Assembly (NCBI RefSeq): GCF_002302565.1 | Contig: NZ_CP022382.1 | Location: 753,001-817,000, forward strand | Source of the DNA: Capnocytophaga canimorsus | Lineage (GTDB): Bacteria > Bacteroidota > Bacteroidia > Flavobacteriales > Flavobacteriaceae | Length of the DNA: 64,000 bases | Direction: 5' to 3' | In this document: piece by piece, positions 9,792 to 16,430 of the stretch | Numbering within the stretch: the first letter of the stretch is position 1 | How the letters are laid out: each line of letters starts with the position of its first letter | The notes under the pieces: generated by a model | Seen by the model: only the letters and a program-made list of their open reading frames with translations | What the model was told of the DNA's origin: nothing | Database searches by the model: none | Made by a program: the position numbers and the translations under genes

Positions 9792-11143
9792 AAACCTAAA
9801 ATAATCTTCGCGATAGAAAAGTAAATCAGGATACCCAATACGTCGTTACTTGTGGTAATAAACGGACCTGTGGCAACAGCAGGGTCAATCCCTCGCTTGT
9901 GTAGGAAGATAGGAATAAAAGTTCCGATAACTGCTGCGTTAATTATCACAGTTACTAAGGCAACAGCTACAGTCAGGCTGATAAGATAGCTAGTCTGGAA
10001 GGCAAAATGGCTAACCAGAATCACCACTGTGGCAATAGCTAATCCATTTATCAAACCCAAAAGAAATTCTTTAAATAACCTACCCCATATTTCGCCGTCA
10101 ATAGAATCGTTAGCAAGTCCCTGTACTACAATTGCTGATGACTGTACACCAACATTTCCCGCAGTAGCTTGAATGAGCGGTATGAAGATTAAAAGCACCG
10201 GAAAGCGTTCCATAGCTCCTTGAAACCCATTGATAATACTTGCTGCCCCTAATCCTCCGAACATTCCGATAAGCAGCCAAGGCAGTCGGGCTTTGGTGAG
10301 CTTCCAAATGCTATCGTCAGCCTCTACGTCGTGGGTGATACCTGCCGCTAACTGATAATCTTTCTCTGCTTCCTCTTTGATAACGTCCACCACGTCGTCG
10401 ATAGTGATACGTCCGACCAATCGTTTCATCTCATCGACTACCGGAATAGCCTCTAAGTCGTATTTTGCCATTATTCGGGCTACATCTTCCGCCGTGTCGG
10501 TAACGTAAACGTAATCTACCTTTGGTATATAGATGTCTTTGATATTTGAACGGGTTGATGTGGTTAATAAATCCTTCAGTGAAAGCCTTCCTTTTAGCAC
10601 ATCGTTATCGTCAACCACGTAAATGGAGTGTACTCGCTTTACAAACTCGGCTTGTTCGCGCATTTCTTTTACGCATTTGAGCACATTCCAATTTTCATTG
10701 ACTCTTACCAACTCTTTAGCCATCAATCCCCCTGCGGTATCTTCGTCGTACCGAAGCAACTCGACGATGTCCTTCGCGTGTTCGACATCTTCGATGTATG
10801 AAATTACCTCTGTCTTCCGATTTTCGGGAAGTTCCGAGATGATATCCGCCGCATCGTCCGTATCAAGCTCAATTAACTCATCCGCAATCTCCTTTGCGGA
10901 CATATTTTCGAGTATCTTGTCCCTAAAATCTTCATCTAACTCTGTGATAACGTCCGATGTCTTTTCCGTATCGAGCAATCGTATGATATAAATAGCGTCC
11001 TTGATATCCAATTCGTGGATAATCTCGGCAATATCCGCGTAGTGCATATCATTTAAAAGCGTCTCCAATTCCTTGTTACGCTTCTCGGTGATAAGCAGTT
11101 CGATTTGCTCAATAAGTTCGTCCGTTAGTTTAAATGTTGACAT
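9788..11143 (-). CDS. mgtE: Magnesium transporter MgtE
   Basis: A 451-residue inner-membrane Mg2+ channel. An acidic helical MgtE N domain (about 1-130, many ELDTDDAADI-type repeats) is followed by two CBS domains (about 135-255), a plug helix and five membrane segments from about 280. The conserved pore segment TAGNVGVQSS is present. In this family the acidic N domain and CBS pair sense cytosolic Mg2+ and gate the pore. The stop overlaps that of the converging glycosyltransferase by 4 bp. Length is as expected. Confidence 0.96.
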   Translation of the reverse strand: MSTFKLTDELIEQIELLITEKRNKELETLLNDMHYADIAEIIHELDIKDAIYIIRLLDTEKTSDVITELDEDFRDKILENMSAKEIADELIELDTDDAADIISELPENRKTEVISYIEDVEHAKDIVELLRYDEDTAGGLMAKELVRVNENWNVLKCVKEMREQAEFVKRVHSIYVVDDNDVLKGRLSLKDLLTTSTRSNIKDIYIPKVDYVYVTDTAEDVARIMAKYDLEAIPVVDEMKRLVGRITIDDVVDVIKEEAEKDYQLAAGITHDVEADDSIWKLTKARLPWLLIGMFGGLGAASIINGFQGAMERFPVLLIFIPLIQATAGNVGVQSSAIVVQGLANDSIDGEIWGRLFKEFLLGLINGLAIATVVILVSHFAFQTSYLISLTVAVALVTVIINAAVIGTFIPIFLHKRGIDPAVATGPFITTSNDVLGILIYFSIAKIILGF

Positions 11144-11180
11144 AGAGTACCTTTATTATAATGATGATTTTTGAGTTTTT

Positions 11181-11528
11181 ACATCCCCCTAACTCCCTTA
11201 AAAGGGGGAATTATTGAGAGGATTTGTATGGTTTTTGTATTTTGTGTCTAACCTTTAGTAAAATATTTCTACTAATATTTTATTTTTTGGATTGTCAGGC
11301 TGAGCGAAGTCGAAGCCTTGTGCTTTTTTGGGCTTCGACTTCGCTCAGCCTGACAGAAAGGGTGTTTTTTATTTTAATTCTTTTTCTAACATCCCCCTAA
11401 CCCCCTTAAAATGGGGAATTTTGTTCCTTGAAACTTGGATTTTGTTACTTGTAACTTAAATTTCACTTCCTGAAACTTGACTTATGCTACTAAACATCCC
11501 CCCCACCCCCCTTAAAAGGGGGAATTTT
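11181..11528. repeat. Three dispersed copies of a 32-35 bp C-rich repeat
   Basis: Copies at 11181-11212, 11389-11422 and 11494-11528. Each begins ACATCCCCC, has a second C-run, then TTAAAA, a G-run and GAATT. C-runs and G-run can pair, so each copy is a small hairpin. All lie in the same orientation in one intergenic region. The copies differ mainly in the number and spacing of the Cs. Confidence 0.85.
11293..11355. repeat. Perfect 25-bp inverted repeat (REP-like element)
   Basis: Arms at 11293-11317 (begins TGTCAGGCTGAGCGAAG) and 11331-11355 (ends GCTCAGCCTGACA) are exact reverse complements around a 13-nt T-rich loop. Related elements occur at 15748-15828, 61966-62025 and 63735-63757, so this is the best-preserved member of a dispersed family. 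Confidence 0.9.
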
Positions 11529-11570
11529 ATTCCTTAAAATTTGGATTTTGTAACTTTATTCCTTACTTCT

Positions 11571-12242
11571 TTATACTTTATCCTTTACATTAACTTGTTT
11601 ACTCTGAACACGTGCCAAAATTTTTGAAATGGTATATTCACTTTTCTTATAGCTGTCTTTATAGATGATTTTACCTGCTTCGGCAATTTCACTGATGTAC
11701 TTATAAAGGTTTTTGTAGATAGGTTTTCTTTCGTTGCTTATCTTTTTTCCTTCGTTCATCAGTTTGTTTTGCTCGGTATTTAAGTTTTCTAAAGAAGTCA
11801 CCAGCGGAAGTATCTTATCCAAGAAGTTCTCTGGCATATCTTCGAGCTTATTTGATACACTTGTTAGATAAGGAAGAGCATCACGCAGTGTTTTTATGGG
11901 AGTTTCTACGTTTCTTGCCTTTAGTTGATTTACGGTTTCTTGCAACATTGATACATCAACGTTTGCTCTCTTAGCATATTTCTTTAGTAATAAAACAATA
12001 TCGCTGAGTTCTTTTGATGTTTCATACAGCTTCTTAGTAGCTTCTTTTTGTTTCATTTTTAGTTCGGTTGCTGAAACTGAATTTTTAGCCAACTCGATAG
12101 CTTGTTTGAATTTTTCCAAATAAGAATCATTCATTGTTTTAAATACATTTGAGAAATCGGATAAATCTCTCTCGAAACTTACAGAAATAAAGTCTGCTAC
12201 TGCCGTGTAATGTTCCTGCTTAAAAGTCATTTGTTTTGCCAT
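11571..12242 (-). CDS. Helical hypothetical protein
   Basis: A 223-residue, Lys/Glu-rich protein predicted by eye to be almost entirely alpha-helical. It has no signal peptide, membrane segment or recognisable motif, and begins MAKQMTFKQEHYTAVADFIS. Heptad-like spacing in the middle (about 60-160) could form a helical bundle or coiled coil. It sits alone between two repeat-rich spacers, more than 400 bp from the gene on either side, so it is probably monocistronic. I do not recognise the family. The long uninterrupted frame and normal composition support a real gene. Confidence 0.72.
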   Translation of the reverse strand: MAKQMTFKQEHYTAVADFISVSFERDLSDFSNVFKTMNDSYLEKFKQAIELAKNSVSATELKMKQKEATKKLYETSKELSDIVLLLKKYAKRANVDVSMLQETVNQLKARNVETPIKTLRDALPYLTSVSNKLEDMPENFLDKILPLVTSLENLNTEQNKLMNEGKKISNERKPIYKNLYKYISEIAEAGKIIYKDSYKKSEYTISKILARVQSKQVNVKDKV

Positions 12243-12447
12243 AGCTTTTACTTTTTAGGTTTATAAAATATTTTTTTATTAAGAGAAGAAAAAATCTGCC
12301 GTAAATATATGTTTTTAAAATAAATAAAACAAATTTTTTGATAAAAATATTTTAATTATTCTTGATAATTGCTATAATTGTACGCTGTGGTTCTTTTTTT
12401 GAGTTTTCTTGTATTGTTTTTTATATTCTGTATGTTGTTTTGTATTT

Positions 12448-12583
12448 TTCTGTATTTATTTTCAGTTTTCGGATATTGATTTGTGTTTTCTTATATTTGT
12501 TTTTAATTTCCAGATATTGATTTCTGTATTCCGTATATTGTTTTATGGTTTTCTGTATTTATTTTCAATTTTCGGATATTGAT
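12448..12583. repeat. Degenerate T-rich repeat
   Basis: Segments at 12448-12480 and 12550-12583 are near-identical, 103 bp apart, each ending TTTCGGATATTGAT or TTTTCGGATATTGAT. Shorter GATATTGAT or GTATATTG units occur in between at about 21-bp steps (12471, 12512, 12533, 12574). Confidence 0.7.
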
Positions 12584-12611
12584 TTTTATTTTTCTCTATT
12601 CTTTTCTATTA

Positions 12612-12802
12612 TTTCTTGTTCTTTTTTACTTAGTTTTTACAACTTTATCCTTTAACCTTTATACTTTATCCTTACTTCTTGTCTCTTTTTACTTGGTTCT
12701 TGCAACTTTATCCTTTACTCTTTATACTTTTTTCTCACTCCTTGTTCCTTTTTACTTGGTTCTTGTAACTTTATCCTTTAATCTTTACAATTTATCCTTG
12801 CT
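12612..12802. repeat. Minisatellite: three tandem units with exact 63-bp period
   Basis: The anchor AACTTTATCC starts at 12641, 12704 and 12767, exactly 63 bp apart. Each unit reads roughly CTTGT..TTTTTACTTGGTT, CTTGTAACTTTATCC, then TTTATACTTTATCC, with a few substitutions. It ends about 5 bp before the rsmA stop codon. Similar single units occur near 11549-11585 and 36620-36660. Confidence 0.85.
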
Positions 12803-12806
12803 CCCT

Positions 12807-13574
12807 TTAATAAATCAGATTTGTAATATATTGAAATTCCTGCCACGAGAGTTGTTCGGGACGTTTATTAAAGATTTTATTCTGTTTGACTTCTTCGTTA
12901 GAAAGAAATTGTTTTAAGCTGTTACGAAGCGTTTTTCGTCTTTGGTTGAACGCTGTTTTTACCACGTGAAAGAACTTTTTTTCGTCGCAGTCGAGATGAT
13001 AATTTGCCTTCCGCTGTAGTCGAAGTACTCCACTTTTGACCTTAGGTGGCGGATTGAACACATTTTCTGACACAGTGAATAGGTATTCTGCTTCATAGAA
13101 GGCTTGAGTTAGTACAGACAGAATGCCGTATGTTTTACTTCCTGGCTTTTCGCAGATACGTTCTGCCACTTCTTTTTGAAACATTCCACTAAATTCAGGA
13201 ATATAGTCGCGTAATTCGAGTGTTCTGAATATAATTTGCGAAGAAATGTTGTAAGGAAAGTTACCTATCACGGCAAAAGGCTCACTTCGGAAGTATGAAA
13301 GGATATCGAACTTCAAAAAATCATCACTAATGATATTATTTTGTAGAGTAGGGAAGTTTTTTTGTAAATAACTCACCGATTCTTTGTCGATTTCGATAAC
13401 GTGTACTTCGGTATCTTTCTTTAAAAGGAATTGTGTGAGCACACCCATTCCGGGACCTATCTCCAACACCTTACTATATCCCGAAAGAGAGAGTGTATCG
13501 GCAATTTTTTGAGCGATATTGAGGTCTTTTAGGAAATGTTGTCCCAAATGTTTTTTAGCTTTTACTACTTCCAT
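12807..13574 (-). CDS. rsmA: 16S rRNA (adenine(1518)-N(6)/adenine(1519)-N(6))-dimethyltransferase
   Basis: A 255-residue SAM-dependent KsgA/RsmA enzyme that dimethylates two adenines in the 3'-terminal hairpin of 16S rRNA late in 30S assembly. Conserved features: [11 protein letters not shown] at the N-terminus, the SAM motif [12 protein letters not shown] (about 38-49), the acidic residue in [10 protein letters not shown], and the catalytic motif [10 protein letters not shown]. Length is usual. It lies 34 bp downstream of the re-started DUF4286 gene and is probably co-transcribed. The 63-bp minisatellite sits immediately after its stop. Confidence 0.97.
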   Translation of the reverse strand: MEVVKAKKHLGQHFLKDLNIAQKIADTLSLSGYSKVLEIGPGMGVLTQFLLKKDTEVHVIEIDKESVSYLQKNFPTLQNNIISDDFLKFDILSYFRSEPFAVIGNFPYNISSQIIFRTLELRDYIPEFSGMFQKEVAERICEKPGSKTYGILSVLTQAFYEAEYLFTVSENVFNPPPKVKSGVLRLQRKANYHLDCDEKKFFHVVKTAFNQRRKTLRNSLKQFLSNEEVKQNKIFNKRPEQLSWQEFQYITNLIY

Positions 13575-13608
13575 CGTGATTTGTTTTTTTTGTTTAGTGC
13601 TTCCTTAT

Positions 13609-13911
13609 TTATAATTCGATTTCTTTAAGTTCCGTCCCGAACATTAGTACTTTGTCTGAAAATTTTCTAAAACATTCTGCTTGTAGCTTAGGGATATCTT
13701 CTTGTATGAAACTCATCAAATTCTGCGGACTACTTGTCTGATGATGAATAGCATAAGTATGCTCTTGTTCTAAATTTAAAATTTTAAAAACACGTATTTC
13801 ATCGATTTGTCCTTTATTTTTTATACTTAAAGCATATTCATTTTTGAGCCAATCGAGCCATTGTTTTTGCACTTCGATACTCACCACCGAAGTTAGGTTA
13901 TAAATGTACAT
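13609..13911 (-). CDS. DUF4286-family protein
   Basis: I place the start at 13911 (MYIYNLTSVVSIEVQKQW), giving 100 residues. The longer frame from 13998 adds 29 hydrophobic residues, but DUF4286 proteins as I know them begin MYIYN. It is a small alpha/beta protein, possibly ferredoxin-like, with no catalytic motif visible. It precedes rsmA by 34 bp, an order I associate with Flavobacteriia. Function unknown; a role linked to ribosome maturation would be guesswork from the neighbour. Confidence 0.85.
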   Translation of the reverse strand: MYIYNLTSVVSIEVQKQWLDWLKNEYALSIKNKGQIDEIRVFKILNLEQEHTYAIHHQTSSPQNLMSFIQEDIPKLQAECFRKFSDKVLMFGTELKEIEL

Positions 13912-14067
13912 ATCTACTAAGTTTAGAGACAAAAATATGAAATAAATAAACAAAAAAATGTTAGTGAAATAAAAAGTTGAAGCCCTTTGCGAATGCAATT
14001 TCTAAAGGCAAATATTCACTTTTACCCCTTTAATTGGTTTAAAATGCAAAGTAATTCGAAGAAAATA

Positions 14068-14625
14068 TCACGAATTGCGAATAATTTCCGCAAGCATCTT
14101 TTTAGCTCTGAGTAAAACCACTTTTACATTACTAAGCGTATTTGCCGTAATTTCAGCTATTTCTTTATACGATTTTTCTTGTAAATACCTGAGTTGTATT
14201 ATAGTACGATAAGGCTCTTTAAGTTGTTTGATACAAATAAGTAACCGGTGAAGATTTTGCTCTATAATGAGTCTATCTTCAACGGTTGGTGTTTCATCAG
14301 CAATGGTTATCACCTCATTCTCCTCAGGACGAAAAGTGTGTAGTAAACTTCTCTTTCGGTCTCGAATCATATCAACGTGAACGTTTTTGGAAATCGCTAT
14401 GAGCCACGTTTTGAAAGCGAACTCTTCGTTGTATGTATTGATTTTATCAAAAGCCTTCGCAAATGTTTGAATAACAACATCTTCTACATCATTTTCGTCT
14501 CCGATACGCTTTTGCTGAAAGTTGTAAACATCTGTCCAAAATTCATCAAGTAAGTAGCTGAAAGCCTTCTGATTGCCTTCTTTTGCTTCCTTAATTTTTT
14601 TGGATAATATTTCCTGATTGTTCAA
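14068..14625 (-). CDS. ECF-type RNA polymerase sigma factor
   Basis: A 185-residue sigma-70 family protein with region 2 (about 20-90: DEFWTDVYNFQQKRIGDEND, then TWLIAISKNVHVDMIRDRKR) and region 4 (about 130-180: LKEPYRTIIQLRYLQEKSYK and the helix-turn-helix KEIAEITANTLSNVKV). Region 3 is absent, as in ECF factors. It is preceded by 12 bp by a small Cys-rich membrane protein (14638-14826) and is not followed by a recognisable anti-sigma gene. Targets are unknown. Confidence 0.95.
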   Translation of the reverse strand: MNNQEILSKKIKEAKEGNQKAFSYLLDEFWTDVYNFQQKRIGDENDVEDVVIQTFAKAFDKINTYNEEFAFKTWLIAISKNVHVDMIRDRKRSLLHTFRPEENEVITIADETPTVEDRLIIEQNLHRLLICIKQLKEPYRTIIQLRYLQEKSYKEIAEITANTLSNVKVVLLRAKKMLAEIIRNS

Positions 14626-14637
14626 AATTTTCTGACT

Positions 14638-14826
14638 TTATTTCTTACAATCTTGCTCATCAGGCATTTTCCCGCAGAAACCGCAAGGTTCGCCCGTTTT
14701 ATTCAAGTGTGGACTTTGACTAGCGCAAGTTCCTGCAAACTTTCCGTCTTTTTTAGCCCAAATTTTAATGGCAATTCCTATAAAACACAAAGCCAAAATT
14801 CCGATGGTTAATAGTGCTAATTTCAT
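14638..14826 (-). CDS. Small Cys-rich membrane-anchored protein
   Basis: A 62-residue protein. Residues 2-24 form one membrane segment or uncleaved signal anchor (LALLTIGILALCFIGIAIKI), followed by a short domain with Cys at 34, 48, 51 and 60, including CGFC. The last four Cys could bind zinc or iron or form disulfides. It is the first gene of the pair with the ECF sigma factor (12-bp gap). I recall similar small membrane or secreted proteins annotated without function in flavobacteria. A redox- or metal-sensing role toward the sigma factor is an inference only. Confidence 0.82.
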   Translation of the reverse strand: MKLALLTIGILALCFIGIAIKIWAKKDGKFAGTCASQSPHLNKTGEPCGFCGKMPDEQDCKK

Positions 14827-14981
14827 TTTTAATTAAAATTTTGAAAATCAAATGATTATATTTGTTTTGTAATTCATTTCATATTCTGTCTTCTCTCCTT
14901 GATAAAAAGAAGAAAAATACGAGCTATCAAACTCGTTTTCAAGTTATTTTAAAAAAGAATTTTCTACTGATTTTTAGAAAA

Positions 14982-15704
14982 TTACTTCAAATCATAAAGT
15001 GAATTTACAGCCACGACACGCTCTACCGTAAATCCCTCTGCAAAATCCACGCCAATTAATCGACCCAAGTCTCTCGCTCGATAAGTTACACTATCCAGAA
15101 AGTTTTTGTCAGAAATTGGAGTGTTCGGCTCGTTACTATTTGCATCGTAAAACTGGGTTTTATACGCCAAAACCGAAGCGAGTTTTTTATCCATAAATTC
15201 GGAAATATCCACCACAAAATCAGGTTGAATATTTTTCCATTGGATATAGTGATAAACAACTTTGGGTCGCCACGCTTGTTGCTTCTCTCCGTTTAATTCA
15301 GTTTCAATTTTTCGAAGTCCGCTTAGAAAACACGCATCACTGACCAATTTACTTCCTTTTGCGTGGTCGATATGGCGGTCGTCAATAGTGTTACAAAGCA
15401 CAATATCAGGACGATACTTTCTGATTACTTTAATAATTTCCAACTGATGAGCCTTATCATTTACAAAAAATCCGTCAGCAAATTTTAGGTTTTCACGAAC
15501 TTCAACACCCAAGATTTTGGCTCCTTCTCGAGCTTCTTCTTTTCGGGTTTCTGCAGTACCCCGCGTACCTAATTCGCCTTGTGTCAGGTCAATAATTCCT
15601 ACTTTTTTGCCCAAAGCCACCTCTTTGGCAATCGTTCCCGAACAACCTAATTCTACATCATCAGGGTGAGCTCCAAAGGCTAAAATATCTAATTTTAAAC
15701 TCAT
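14982..15704 (-). CDS. bshB1: Bacillithiol biosynthesis deacetylase BshB1
   Basis: A 240-residue LmbE/PIG-L zinc deacetylase. It removes the acetyl group from GlcNAc-malate in the second step of bacillithiol synthesis. The metal motif AHPDDVELGCSGT lies at about 12-24, with a further HIDHAKGSKL around 125-134. TQGELGTRGTAETRKEE is characteristic of the BshB1 subgroup. bshA and bshC are not in the window. It implies that the cell uses bacillithiol rather than glutathione as its main low-mass thiol. Confidence 0.94.
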   Translation of the reverse strand: MSLKLDILAFGAHPDDVELGCSGTIAKEVALGKKVGIIDLTQGELGTRGTAETRKEEAREGAKILGVEVRENLKFADGFFVNDKAHQLEIIKVIRKYRPDIVLCNTIDDRHIDHAKGSKLVSDACFLSGLRKIETELNGEKQQAWRPKVVYHYIQWKNIQPDFVVDISEFMDKKLASVLAYKTQFYDANSNEPNTPISDKNFLDSVTYRARDLGRLIGVDFAEGFTVERVVAVNSLYDLK

Positions 15705-15747
15705 ATCATTTTTGTTGTGTTATGAAAAGTATGATGATAATTTTTAG

Positions 15748-15828
15748 TGTCAGGCTCGGCAAAGTTGCGAAAACGAGTATGTTAATGAAGCTTCATAAAC
15801 TAAGGCTTCGACTTCGCTCAGCCTGACA
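15748..15828. repeat. Degenerate copy of the 25-bp inverted repeat
   Basis: The right arm 15804-15828 is identical to the right arm at 11331-11355. The left arm from 15748 matches only its outer 9 bp (TGTCAGGCT) and then diverges. The 47-nt middle is unrelated to the first copy. It lies between bshB1 and the peroxidase gene. Confidence 0.85.
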
Positions 15829-15869
15829 AAAATTACTTATTTTTTTGTATATAATTTTGAATCAATTCT

Positions 15870-16415
15870 TTACTTTTCAATCCAATCAATAATTTCTTTA
15901 TCTTGAGGTGAAGTTTTTGGAGCGATTATTTTTTCCAATTTTCCGTCTGCTCCGATAAGATATTTTTGAAAATTCCATTGTATCTCAGAATCTTCAAATC
16001 CGTTTAATTTTTTAGAAGTCAAGAATTTATATAAAGGATGTGTATCTTCTCCCTTTACAGAAATTTTTTCCATCATTGGAAAACTAACACCATAGTTAAT
16101 TTTACAAAATTCTGCAATTTCATTGTTGCTACCAGGCTCTTGCGATTTAAAATTATTAGCAGGAAATCCAATGATAATAAAGTCGTTATCTTTATATTTT
16201 TGATATAAAGCCTCCAATCCTTCGTACTGAGGAGTTAGTCCACACTTCGAGGCGGTGTTTACAATCATTACCTTTTTACCTTTCAATTGAGAAAGAGCAA
16301 AATCATCTCCGTATATATCTTTTACAACAAATTGATATATAGTGTTTTGTGTTTTTTGTTGTGCATTTGAAAATCCGAATATGCACAAAGCCAATATTGC
16401 AACTAATTTATTCAT
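15870..16415 (-). CDS. Glutathione peroxidase-family thiol peroxidase, exported
   Basis: A 181-residue GPx-fold protein with an N-terminal signal peptide (residues about 1-18, ending SNAQ). The peroxidatic Cys is C58 in NTASKCGLTPQYEG. The Gln and Trp of the catalytic tetrad are in FPANNFKSQEPGS and IQWNFQKYLI. It uses Cys rather than selenocysteine. Bacterial relatives generally use thioredoxin-like reductants, and the bacillithiol gene nearby fits a cell without glutathione. It reduces hydroperoxides, here probably in the periplasm. It lies 15 bp downstream of the GH123-like gene and is probably in its operon. Confidence 0.92.
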   Translation of the reverse strand: MNKLVAILALCIFGFSNAQQKTQNTIYQFVVKDIYGDDFALSQLKGKKVMIVNTASKCGLTPQYEGLEALYQKYKDNDFIIIGFPANNFKSQEPGSNNEIAEFCKINYGVSFPMMEKISVKGEDTHPLYKFLTSKKLNGFEDSEIQWNFQKYLIGADGKLEKIIAPKTSPQDKEIIDWIEK

Positions 16416-16430
16416 ATTTATTTTATTGAT

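Larger units (their letters stand above)
11144..11570. other. Repeat-filled intergenic region (427 bp)
   Basis: Non-coding spacer between mgtE and the helical hypothetical. It holds three copies of a C-rich repeat, one perfect 25-bp inverted repeat, and a downstream stretch (about 11540-11585) resembling the units of the T-rich minisatellite at 12612-12802. No promoter was clear. Confidence 0.7.
12243..12806. other. T-rich intergenic region (564 bp) with tandem repeats
   Basis: The + strand is extremely pyrimidine-rich, dominated by T. It contains a degenerate roughly 21-bp motif (12448-12583) and an exact 63-bp-period tandem repeat (12612-12802). A 112-residue frame over 12579-12917 (+) is hydrophobic repeat translation running into rsmA antisense and is not taken as a gene. 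Confidence 0.75.

Noticed and set aside
12395-12802. CRISPR-like repeat array
   Set aside because: Units follow one another without unique spacers of fixed length, are T-rich and vary by point changes; no cas genes are present. This is a minisatellite.
12579-12917. 112-residue plus-strand frame
   Set aside because: It is a hydrophobic translation of the 63-bp repeat that then runs antisense into rsmA; no start signal and no family.
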